The notes under the pieces were generated by a model. That model made no database searches. It was not told where the DNA came from and worked only from the letters and a program-made list of their open reading frames with translations. A stretch of DNA of 27,270 bases, from positions 1 to 27,270 of the forward strand of contig CAMKNF010000009.1 in the NCBI GenBank assembly GCA_946414115.1. Reading direction: 5' to 3'. The stretch is from an uncultured Ruminococcus sp. (GTDB lineage: Bacteria > Bacillota > Clostridia > Oscillospirales > Acutalibacteraceae). Position 1 is the first letter of the stretch; the number at the start of each line of letters is the position of its first letter. A program made the position numbers and the translations under genes. Shown here piece after piece: positions 21,170 through 27,270 of the stretch.

Positions 21170-21817
21170 TTACTCCTTGCTGTTGACTTTTTTTAATTCT
21201 TCTATCTGCTCGTTGAGCTGATTAATTTTGTGTTCAAGATTGCAGAGCGCAAGCGCAACGGGGTCGGAAACGTGAATCTGGTCGAGCGTTTCGCTCCTGA
21301 TTCCGTTGACCTTTACCACCCTTGCAGGAACGCCTACAGCGGTTGCGTTTGCAGGAACTTCGCTCAACACAACTGCGCCTGCGGCAATTCGTGCGTTATC
21401 GCCCACGGTAAACGGTCCGAGTACCTTAGCGCCCGAGCCGACAAGCACGTTGTTGCCGAGAGTCGGGTGACGCTTGCCTGTATCCTTGCCCGTACCACCG
21501 AGGGTAACGTTCTGATATATAGTGCAGTTATCGCCGATAACCGTAGTTTCGCCGATTACAACGCCCATTCCGTGGTCGATAAAAAGACCTTTGCCGATTG
21601 TTGCACCGGGGTGAATTTCTATTCCCGTCTTGTGACGGCTTCGCTGTGAAATCCAGCGTGCAATAAATTTTAAATTGTGTCTGTAAAACCAGTTGGCTTT
21701 TCTGTGCGACCGTACCGCCTTGAAGCCCGAATAGAGGAAGAAAACCTCTGCCCTGTTCCTTGCGGCAGGGTCACGCTCAAGAACGGCGTTAAGGTCGGAT
21801 TTGAGTGTTCTGAACAA
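21170..21817 (-). CDS. cysE: Serine O-acetyltransferase
   Basis: This enzyme acetylates L-serine with acetyl-CoA, the committed step of cysteine synthesis. An N-terminal helical part (LNAVLERDPAARN) is followed by a left-handed beta-helix of hexapeptide repeats (TGIEIHPGATIG, DHGMGVVIGET, NVTLGGTGKDTGKRHP, GAKVLGPFTVG), including the catalytic His of IDHGMG. No ATG exists near the start. I prefer TTG 21817, which has GGAAG about 8 nt upstream and aligns with the usual family N-terminus (215 residues); TTG 21835 is possible (221 residues) but has no site. It lies 5 nt before cysS, which supports coordinated cysteine supply and use. Confidence 0.93.
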   Translation of the reverse strand: MFRTLKSDLNAVLERDPAARNRAEVFFLYSGFKAVRSHRKANWFYRHNLKFIARWISQRSRHKTGIEIHPGATIGKGLFIDHGMGVVIGETTVIGDNCTIYQNVTLGGTGKDTGKRHPTLGNNVLVGSGAKVLGPFTVGDNARIAAGAVVLSEVPANATAVGVPARVVKVNGIRSETLDQIHVSDPVALALCNLEHKINQLNEQIEELKKVNSKE

Positions 21818-21850
21818 ATTATCACTTCCGAACAAAAATGCAAGATTAAT

Positions 21851-22441
21851 TTACATTTCCGATATAAATTTTCTGTTTTCTATAATATAGATAATGCCCG
21901 AAATTGCGGCAAAAATTGTTGAAATCCAGATTAAAGCCTCTCCGACTGCAAAGAAAACAACGTTCAGTGTATCGGAAAGTCCCGACGGAAACGCAAAGCC
22001 GACTGACGGCAAATCAAGCACAAACTGCATCAAAAGAATTGCGATTATTGCAATCATCTGTGAAACGGTTTTAATTTTGCCGAAAATGTTTGCCGCAACA
22101 ACCTTGCCTTTTGAGGCGGAAATAAGTCGTATTGATGTTACGGAAAACTCCCTGAACAGAACAATTATTACGGCTACGCAGTCGCAGTAACCGTTCTGAA
22201 CAAAGCAAAGCAACGCCGCCAGCACAAGGATTTTGTCGGCAAGCGGGTCTGCAAACTTTCCGAAATCTGTTACAAGGTTATTTTTTCTTGCAATTTTGCC
22301 GTCGAGCATATCGGTCAGCGAGGCAATTACAAATATTATCAGTGCGACAAGGTGATGAAGCGGAAAATCAATCAGCATTGCCGCAACAAAAAACGGAACG
22401 AGAATTATTCGTCCTACTGTCAGTTTATTGGGTAAATTCAT
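21851..22441 (-). CDS. pgsA: CDP-diacylglycerol-glycerol-3-phosphate 3-phosphatidyltransferase
   Basis: A 196-residue membrane enzyme that makes phosphatidylglycerol phosphate. The CDP-alcohol phosphatidyltransferase motif D-x2-DG-x2-AR-x8-G-x3-D-x3-D is complete in DMLDGKIARKNN...GKFADPLAD (about residues 43-68). The N-terminal MNLPNKLTVGRI and the four to five hydrophobic helices are typical. It follows the rimO region and precedes cysE by about 33 nt on the same strand; the rimO-pgsA neighbourhood is common in Clostridia. No oddities are seen. Confidence 0.95.
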   Translation of the reverse strand: MNLPNKLTVGRIILVPFFVAAMLIDFPLHHLVALIIFVIASLTDMLDGKIARKNNLVTDFGKFADPLADKILVLAALLCFVQNGYCDCVAVIIVLFREFSVTSIRLISASKGKVVAANIFGKIKTVSQMIAIIAILLMQFVLDLPSVGFAFPSGLSDTLNVVFFAVGEALIWISTIFAAISGIIYIIENRKFISEM

Positions 22442-22496
22442 TTTGTTACCTCAATTTTTCTATATTAATTCAATCTATGTATTGCAAAAACAAACT

Positions 22497-22949
22497 TTAT
22501 CTGCTCTTAAAAACAATGATTTCCGGGGAAGAGCTGTTTTCACCGTATTCGCTTACCAATATAAAATCAAGACCTGCAACCAAGCCGTAGCATTTTATTA
22601 ATTCGCCGTCGTTGAATTCACATTCAAGTTGATTGCCTAAATAAATATCGTTATCGTCAAGCAGTTTTACGTTTTTACCGTTCGGCATAGGATAAGCTAA
22701 ATTTACGTATGCTCCGTTTATCGGAAAGAGGTCATAAATTTTAGGCACACCCGGAACATTTAGTGAATTGAATTCGTCAATAAGCTGTTTTTTGAATAAA
22801 CCAAAATTTTCTGTTCCGCCGTTTTTAATATATTTATAAACAAAGCATTGTTTACCGAACGGACAGCCTTTTGATTCCGTACAGCCTTTACAATTATTAT
22901 TCTTTCCGTAACCGCAATTATTGCAGTCAGCACAACATATTGATTTCAT
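22497..22949 (-). CDS. Cys-rich N-terminal protein, DUF3795-like
   Basis: A 150-residue soluble protein. The first 35 residues carry ten Cys in CCADCNNCGYGKNNNCKGC and CPFGKQC, probably binding zinc or an Fe-S cluster, followed by a KYIKNGG helix. This pattern resembles DUF3795 proteins, for which no activity is established. The remaining part (about 50-150) is mixed alpha/beta with GLVAGLDFILVSEYG near the end and no motif I know. ATG 22949 has AGCAGGT upstream; the longer frame from 22982 overlaps rimO and lacks a site. It sits between rimO and pgsA, interrupting that otherwise common pair, so it may be a later insertion. Confidence 0.7.
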   Translation of the reverse strand: MKSICCADCNNCGYGKNNNCKGCTESKGCPFGKQCFVYKYIKNGGTENFGLFKKQLIDEFNSLNVPGVPKIYDLFPINGAYVNLAYPMPNGKNVKLLDDNDIYLGNQLECEFNDGELIKCYGLVAGLDFILVSEYGENSSSPEIIVFKSR

Positions 22950-22968
22950 ATTTACCTGCTTTCTTTGC

Positions 22969-24297
22969 TTAAACTCGCTCACCGACAGGGTCGCAGCCCA
23001 TATAGTATGTAATTTTTACCTTTACAAAGTCGCCTGTCTTTGGCTTTTCGCCGTTGCAGGTGAAGAACACACAGCCGTCAACCTCAGGGGCGTCGGCGTA
23101 GGTTCTGCCGAAAAAGCACTCTGCAAGCTTGTCGTAGCCCTCAACGAGGACTTCAACCTCACTTCCAACAAGGCTTTCGCAGTACTGTGCCATAACGCTC
23201 TGCTGGTGCTCCATAATTATGTCTGCACGCTTTTGCTTTATGTCATCGTCAATCTGATTTTCCAAAAGTGATGCCTTGGTGTCCTCCTCCTTTGAGTAGG
23301 GGAAGCAACCGAGCCTCTGGAATTTTATTTCTGCGGCAAAGTCTGCAAGCTCCTCAAACTGCTCCTCGGTTTCTCCCGGGAAGCCTGTTATAAAGGTTGA
23401 ACGGAAAATCACGTTCGGGATTTTTGACTTTATTTTGTTAAGCAACGCTGTAAGGCTTTCTCGGTTGCCTCGGCGGTTCATATTCATTAAAACTTCGCCG
23501 TTGCAGTGCTGAAGCGGAATGTCAATGTATTTTACAATCTTGTCTTCCTCTGCGATAACGTCGATAAGCTCGTCGGTTACTCTGTCGGGGTAGCAATAGA
23601 GCACCCTTATCCACTTAAAACCGTCAATTTTGCAAAGGCGTTTCAAAAGCTTTGCAAGGTACGGCTCGCCGAACAAGTCCTCGCCGTAACGTGTGGTGTC
23701 CTGCGCAATTACGTTAAGCTCCTTAACTCCGTTTGCGGCAAGCTGTTCTGCCTCTTTTATGACATCATCGGGCTGTCTGCTGCGGAAATGTCCTCTGATA
23801 AGCGGAATTGCGCAGTAGGTACAGCAGTTGTCGCATCCCTCTGCAACCTTTAGATATGCGGTGTAGAAAGGTGTTGACTGAACTCTGCCGCCCTCCATAG
23901 GGAGAAGCGATTTGTCGGGGAAAAGCTCTGTTTTTTTGCCGTTCAAGGCTTCAAGCACTACGTCGGCAATCTTCTGATTTGCGCCGATTCCTATTGCGGC
24001 GTCAACCTCGTAGAGCTGTTTTGTAATTTCATTTTTATATCTCTCGGCAAGGCAGCCTGTCACAATAATTGCCTTTATTGTCCCCTCCTGCTTTAGCTTG
24101 CCAAGCTCGATTATCTCGTCAATGCTTTCCTGCTTTGCAGAGTCGATAAATCCGCAGGTGTTTACTATCACTGCGTCAGCGTCCGCAGGGTCATTTACGA
24201 TTGTAAAGCCTTTGTTTTTGAGTGTGAACAAAAGCATTTCGGCGTCAACCTGATTTTTTGCGCAACCAAGCGACACTATGCCGACTTTATAATTCAT
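22969..24297 (-). CDS. rimO: Ribosomal protein S12 (Asp89) methylthiotransferase
   Basis: A 442-residue radical-SAM enzyme that adds a methylthio group to Asp88/89 of ribosomal protein S12. The N-terminal MTTase domain carries the three ligands of the auxiliary [4Fe-4S] cluster in SLGCAKNQVD, VNTCGFI and VTGCLAE. The radical-SAM core has CDNCCTYCAIPLIRG (C-x3-C-x2-C), and a C-terminal TRAM domain ends in VKVKITYYMGCDPVGERV. SLGCAKN and the overall pattern fit RimO better than MiaB. The ATG at 24297 overlaps the recX stop by 4 nt (ATGA), so it is translationally coupled to recX. Confidence 0.96.
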   Translation of the reverse strand: MNYKVGIVSLGCAKNQVDAEMLLFTLKNKGFTIVNDPADADAVIVNTCGFIDSAKQESIDEIIELGKLKQEGTIKAIIVTGCLAERYKNEITKQLYEVDAAIGIGANQKIADVVLEALNGKKTELFPDKSLLPMEGGRVQSTPFYTAYLKVAEGCDNCCTYCAIPLIRGHFRSRQPDDVIKEAEQLAANGVKELNVIAQDTTRYGEDLFGEPYLAKLLKRLCKIDGFKWIRVLYCYPDRVTDELIDVIAEEDKIVKYIDIPLQHCNGEVLMNMNRRGNRESLTALLNKIKSKIPNVIFRSTFITGFPGETEEQFEELADFAAEIKFQRLGCFPYSKEEDTKASLLENQIDDDIKQKRADIIMEHQQSVMAQYCESLVGSEVEVLVEGYDKLAECFFGRTYADAPEVDGCVFFTCNGEKPKTGDFVKVKITYYMGCDPVGERV

Positions 24298-24905
24298 ATG
24301 CAGTCTTCCTCTGTGTATTCTTCAAATACGGCACGAATATCGTCAAAACGGTAGCCGAGCCGTTGCAGAGCCGAAAAAGCTCTGCGTTTTATCTTTTCGT
24401 CACTTAAATTTCTGTACTTTTTGTCGATAACTTCACGAATCTGCTCTCTTTCGTCAACGTCGATGCTTTCGAGAATTTCGTCTGAAAGCTCTCTGTCAAT
24501 CCCCTTTCGGGCAAGCTCAAAAGATGCGGCTGTCTTTGACATATGCTTTGTAAAAAGCAGTTTTCTTGCGTACCTTTCGGCAAACACCTTGTCGTTTACA
24601 AGACCAAGCTCTTCCATACGCTCAACGGCTTTTTCGGCACTTTCTTCATCACAGGTGCGCCTGATTTTATCGGTAAGCTCCTTTTTGGAGTGGTCACGAT
24701 AGGATATAAGCCAAAGTGCCTTTTCCTTTGCACGTCTTTCGTTGCTGAGGTTGATTATTTCATGCAAATCGTCATCGTCAATTTCTCTGCCGACGTCAAA
24801 GCGATTTTCAATAAGCGTGCGTGTGTCGAGGTTCATTACAAATTCACCGTCGATATACAGCGCACTCATCGCCTTTCTTCTCGGCTCAATAGCGGTAATC
24901 AGCAT
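24294..24905 (-). CDS. recX: RecX regulatory protein
   Basis: A 203-residue, highly charged all-helical protein of the RecX/OraA family, which binds RecA filaments and limits their activity. The family pattern is seen in ALWLISYRDHSKKELTDKI and the repeated three-helix units, with GLVNDKVFAERYARKLL and GYRFDDIRAVFEEY near the end. The N-terminal extension (MLITAIEPRRKAMSALYIDGE) is typical of Firmicute RecX. The ATG at 24905 overlaps the recA stop codon by one base (TGATG), and rimO follows with a 4-base overlap, so recA-recX-rimO are coupled. Confidence 0.92.
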   Translation of the reverse strand: MLITAIEPRRKAMSALYIDGEFVMNLDTRTLIENRFDVGREIDDDDLHEIINLSNERRAKEKALWLISYRDHSKKELTDKIRRTCDEESAEKAVERMEELGLVNDKVFAERYARKLLFTKHMSKTAASFELARKGIDRELSDEILESIDVDEREQIREVIDKKYRNLSDEKIKRRAFSALQRLGYRFDDIRAVFEEYTEEDCI

Positions 24906-26023
24906 CAGTCGTCAACTAAAACATCAATTTTGGCACTGCTCTTTTTTGCGCTTTCGGCAGGTGCTTCATTTGCCGACGGTTCTGCCGCAGGAACTTCGGT
25001 GATTTTCGCCTTCGGAGCAGGCTTTTTGCGTGCGTAGAGCTTGTCGATATTTTCCCACAATTCGTCCTCAATCTGCTTTGCAAGCTCCTTGTCGGTCTTT
25101 AAAAGCTCCTTGACCTTGTCACGTCCCTGTCCGAGACGGTTGCCCTTGTAGCTGAACCATGCGCCCGCCTTCTGGACAATGTCAGCCTTAACAGAAAGGT
25201 CGAGCAGTTCGCCCTCACGGGAAATTCCCTCGCCGTACATTATGTCAAACTCTGCCTCTCTGAAAGGCGGAGCAATTTTATTCTTAACTACTTTTGCTCT
25301 TGTGTGAGAGCCGATAATTTCGCCGTTCACCTTGATTGCTTCGGCTTTTCGTATATCAATTCGCACCGAGCTGTAGAACTTGAGCGCACGTCCGCCCGTT
25401 GTAACCTCGGGGTTACCGTAGACAACGCCAACCTTTTCACGGAGCTGGTTGATAAAGATTGCAACGCAGTTTGACTTTGAAATTGCGCCGGCAAGCTTTC
25501 TTAAAGCCTGCGACATAAGTCTTGCGTGTAAGCCAACGTGGCTGTCGCCCATTTCACCCTCAATTTCAGCCTTCGGAACGAGAGCCGCAACCGAGTCAAT
25601 TACGATAACGTCGATTGCGCCGCTTCGGATAAGAGCTTCGGCAATTTCGAGAGCGTCCTCGCCTGTGTCGGGCTGTGAAACGAGAAGTGAGTCAACGTCA
25701 ACGCCGAGAGCCGCCGCATAGGTGGGGTCAAGAGCGTGTTCAACGTCGATAAACGCAACGTTGCCGCCGTTTTTCTGTCCCTCTGCAATACAGTGGAGCG
25801 AGAGCGTTGTTTTACCCGAGGATTCGGGACCGTAGATTTCAACTATTCTTCCTTTGGGAAGTCCGCCGATTCCGAGCGCAATGTCAAGCGACAAAGAGCC
25901 TGTTGAAATATGGTCAATGCTCATATGCTTATTTTCGCCAAGGCGCATTACCGCACCCTTGCCGAACTGTTTTTCAATTTGCGTCAGCGCCGTTTCAAGC
26001 GCTTTTGTCTTATCAACTGCCAT
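24905..26023 (-). CDS. recA: RecA recombinase
   Basis: A 372-residue ATP-dependent strand-exchange protein central to recombination and SOS induction. Walker A is GPESSGKTT (about residues 65-73), Walker B lies in VIVIDSVAALVPKAEIEGEMGD, and the loop L2 region FINQLREKVGVVYGNPEVTTGG is intact. The C-terminal tail is Ala/Lys/Pro-rich and then acidic, as usual. The ATG at 26023 has a strong GGAGGT site. The leader carries a hairpin (26039-26073) between the promoter and the ribosome binding site. Confidence 0.98.
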   Translation of the reverse strand: MAVDKTKALETALTQIEKQFGKGAVMRLGENKHMSIDHISTGSLSLDIALGIGGLPKGRIVEIYGPESSGKTTLSLHCIAEGQKNGGNVAFIDVEHALDPTYAAALGVDVDSLLVSQPDTGEDALEIAEALIRSGAIDVIVIDSVAALVPKAEIEGEMGDSHVGLHARLMSQALRKLAGAISKSNCVAIFINQLREKVGVVYGNPEVTTGGRALKFYSSVRIDIRKAEAIKVNGEIIGSHTRAKVVKNKIAPPFREAEFDIMYGEGISREGELLDLSVKADIVQKAGAWFSYKGNRLGQGRDKVKELLKTDKELAKQIEDELWENIDKLYARKKPAPKAKITEVPAAEPSANEAPAESAKKSSAKIDVLVDD

Positions 26024-26038
26024 TTCATATACCTCCGT

Positions 26039-26073
26039 AAATCCGTTTTGCCGTAAAATTTACCGGCGGATTT
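26039..26073 (-). other. Hairpin in the recA leader
   Basis: The outer stem AAATCCG/CGGATTT (26039-26045, 26067-26073) and inner stem GCCGTAAA/TTTA-CGGC with one bulged base fill most of the 5' untranslated region of recA, ending next to the GGAGGT site. No T-run follows, so it is not a terminator. It may affect mRNA stability or translation. Confidence 0.5.
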
Positions 26074-26086
26074 TTATTTCATTTAG

Positions 26087-26115
26087 ATTATAAAATATAC
26101 AGATAAAAATTGCAA
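26087..26115 (-). promoter_or_regulatory. Promoter of recA-recX-rimO
   Basis: On the minus strand TTGCAA (26115-26110), a 17-bp spacer and TATAAT (26092-26087), about 64 bp before the recA ATG. A degenerate LexA-like half-site, CGAACATATTTTTC, lies just upstream at 26136-26149; its right half does not fit GTTCG. Confidence 0.75.
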
Positions 26116-26148
26116 TATAATAGCGGCAAAAATATCGAACATATTTTT

Positions 26149-27000
26149 CTATTTTTTAATCATTGTCCCGATTATTGCCCTTTGCACTCCGCCTAAATCA
26201 AGTGAAGTGCGGATATTGTCAAAGCCATTTGAGTTCATAAGGTTTGCTACATAATCGCTCTGATTTTCGCCCAGCTCAAACGCAAGCGCACCGCCGTGCC
26301 TGAGCTTTGAACTCCAGTTCTTTATTATGGCTTCGTAAAAATCATAGCCGCTTTTTCCGCCGTCAAGCGCAAGCCTTGGCTCTTGCCGAACCTCTGTCTG
26401 TAGTGTCCTAATATCATCGGATTTGATATACGGCGGATTTGATACTATCAAATCAAAGGTGTCATCTTCAAAGTCACAATAGGCTTTAAAAACATCGCCT
26501 TTTACGGCTTTTACCTTTGTATTATTTAGTTTAATATTCTTTTCGAGAAATTTATACGCATCACCGCTCAACTCAAGTGCAGTAACATCTGCACCAGCAA
26601 GCTTTTCAAGCGCAACGGAAATTGCTCCACTTCCTGCGCACAAATCAATTACCTTTTTGCTTTCGCTGTTTTTAAGATAATCAATGCAGAGATTTACTAC
26701 CACCTCGGTATCATCTCGTGGAATAAGCACGCCTTTTCCGACGCAGAAATCAAGTCCGCTAAAGCTCCAGCTTCCTAAAATATATTGCAACGGTTCGTGC
26801 TCGCAACGCCTTCTTACAAGGCTTAAAAGCTCGGTTAGCTTTTCTTCTGTTATCTGCTCGTTACCGTGTGAGATTATACCGAGCCTGTCAAAGCCTGTCA
26901 CCTTTTCAAAAAGGCAGATAGCTTCAAAGGTTTCGTTCTCAATCTTCGAGTCCGCAAGAATTTCCTTGCATTTTATATACGCTTCTCTGACGGTCATCAT
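26149..27000 (-). CDS. prmC: Peptide chain release factor glutamine methyltransferase
   Basis: A 283-residue SAM-dependent enzyme that methylates the Gln of the GGQ motif in release factors. The N-terminal helical domain (MMTVREAYIKCKEIL) binds the release factor. The Rossmann domain shows VIDLCAGSGAISVALE (motif I) and the catalytic SNPPYIKSDD (NPPY). The C-terminal VQRAIIG strand is typical. The ATG at 27000 overlaps the stop codon of the upstream gene (ATGA), so it is coupled to the YqhQ-like gene. It ends about 34 bp before the recA -35 element. Confidence 0.96.
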   Translation of the reverse strand: MMTVREAYIKCKEILADSKIENETFEAICLFEKVTGFDRLGIISHGNEQITEEKLTELLSLVRRRCEHEPLQYILGSWSFSGLDFCVGKGVLIPRDDTEVVVNLCIDYLKNSESKKVIDLCAGSGAISVALEKLAGADVTALELSGDAYKFLEKNIKLNNTKVKAVKGDVFKAYCDFEDDTFDLIVSNPPYIKSDDIRTLQTEVRQEPRLALDGGKSGYDFYEAIIKNWSSKLRHGGALAFELGENQSDYVANLMNSNGFDNIRTSLDLGGVQRAIIGTMIKK

Positions 27001-27224
27001 TTTGAAACTATGTCCGAGCCGTCCTCTGGAATTACAGCCTTGATTGCTTCGATTGCAACCTCAATCATTTTATCGTCAGGCTCTTTTGTTGTAATTCTCT
27101 GCGCCCAGAGTCCGGGAGCTGCGATTATTCTTGTAAGCGCATTGTCGTGCTTGCCGCAGATTTTGATAAGCTCATAACCGATTCCGCAGGTGAGCGGAAG
27201 AAGAAGAATTTTAATTACGGGGCG
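26997..27224 (-). CDS. YqhQ-like DUF1385 protein, C-terminal 75 residues only
   Basis: The frame open from the adapter junction (27224) to TGA at 26999-26997 reads as the C-terminus of DUF1385 (YqhQ) proteins: a hydrophobic LLLPLTCGIGYELIKICG, then the conserved APGLWAQRITTKEPDD and EVAIEAIKAVIPED. These are membrane proteins of unknown biochemical role, common upstream of prmC and prfA in Clostridia. The gene is cut by adapter sequence, not by a biological break. Confidence 0.88.
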   Translation of the reverse strand, partial: RPVIKILLLPLTCGIGYELIKICGKHDNALTRIIAAPGLWAQRITTKEPDDKMIEVAIEAIKAVIPEDGSDIVSK

Positions 27225-27270
27225 AGATCGGAAGAGCGTCGTGTAGGGAAAGAGTGTAGATCTCGGTGGT
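27225..27270. other. Illumina adapter read-through (not genomic)
   Basis: The last 46 bases start with AGATCGGAAGAGCGTCGTGT and continue as the reverse complement of the standard TruSeq universal adapter to its ...TCTCGGTGGT part. The YqhQ-like coding frame stops matching its family exactly at this junction. Confidence 0.97.

Noticed and set aside
26136..26149. LexA/SOS box upstream of recA
   Set aside because: Only the left half (CGAAC) fits; the right half is TTTTC instead of GTTCG, and it lies 20 bp beyond the -35. Not strong enough to call as an operator.
1..27270. CRISPR array, prophage or insertion sequence
   Set aside because: No regularly spaced direct repeats, no transposase or phage structural gene set was seen on either strand.

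Overview
The window looks like a chromosomal segment from a gut Firmicute of the Ruminococcus / Oscillospiraceae type. The evidence is moderate-to-low GC with AT-rich spacers, strong GGAGG ribosome binding sites, type I dockerin modules, an HydABC electron-bifurcating hydrogenase, S-box and cobalamin riboswitches, and a recA-recX-rimO-pgsA-cysE-cysS housekeeping order. The species cannot be fixed from this sequence alone. The right end (27225-27270) is Illumina adapter sequence, not genome, so the last gene is cut artificially.

Layout. Positions 1-1841: a truncated small gene, a GNAT-cupin pair on the minus strand, and a hemolysin III-family membrane protein on the plus strand. Positions 1995-2201: two tRNA-Ser genes. 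Positions 2251-3382: an AT-rich accessory patch with a JAB/RadC-like protein, an overlapping 49-residue ORF and a divergent 56-residue protein. Positions 3468-4271: an RlmA-type rRNA methyltransferase. Positions 4391-4555: an orphan dockerin fragment. Positions 4677-8828: the hydC-hydB-hydA operon. Positions 9177-9221: a large palindrome. Positions 9334-10778: a promoter, SAM riboswitch and metK. Positions 10806-11216: a non-coding repeat cluster. Positions 11299-11468: tRNA-Arg(CCU), whose 3' half is repeated in inverted orientation just downstream. Then come an SDR dehydrogenase and hypoxanthine phosphoribosyltransferase. Positions 13123-19722 hold the most interesting unit. Positions 19767-27224 are housekeeping genes on the minus strand.

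The key system reads on the minus strand from 19722 down to 13123. It is a compact cobalamin riboswitch with a downstream intrinsic terminator, then a secreted protein with a transcobalamin-like C-terminal (DUF4430) domain, a cadherin-like domain, an alpha/alpha-toroid domain and a C-terminal type I dockerin. Next is a membrane-tethered or secreted protein with a Ser/Thr-rich stalk and a second DUF4430 domain, then EcfT, then a single polypeptide carrying two ECF ATPases and what looks like the S component. I read this as a corrinoid (vitamin B12) capture and uptake locus in which an intrinsic-factor-like binding protein can be docked onto a cohesin scaffold and passes its ligand to a membrane-proximal DUF4430 protein and an ECF importer. 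The parts and order are visible in the sequence. The ligand and the docking are inference.

Elsewhere, HydABC would couple NADH and reduced ferredoxin oxidation to H2 formation. The cysE-cysS pair links cysteine synthesis with cysteinyl-tRNA formation. The SAM riboswitch holds metK under SAM control.
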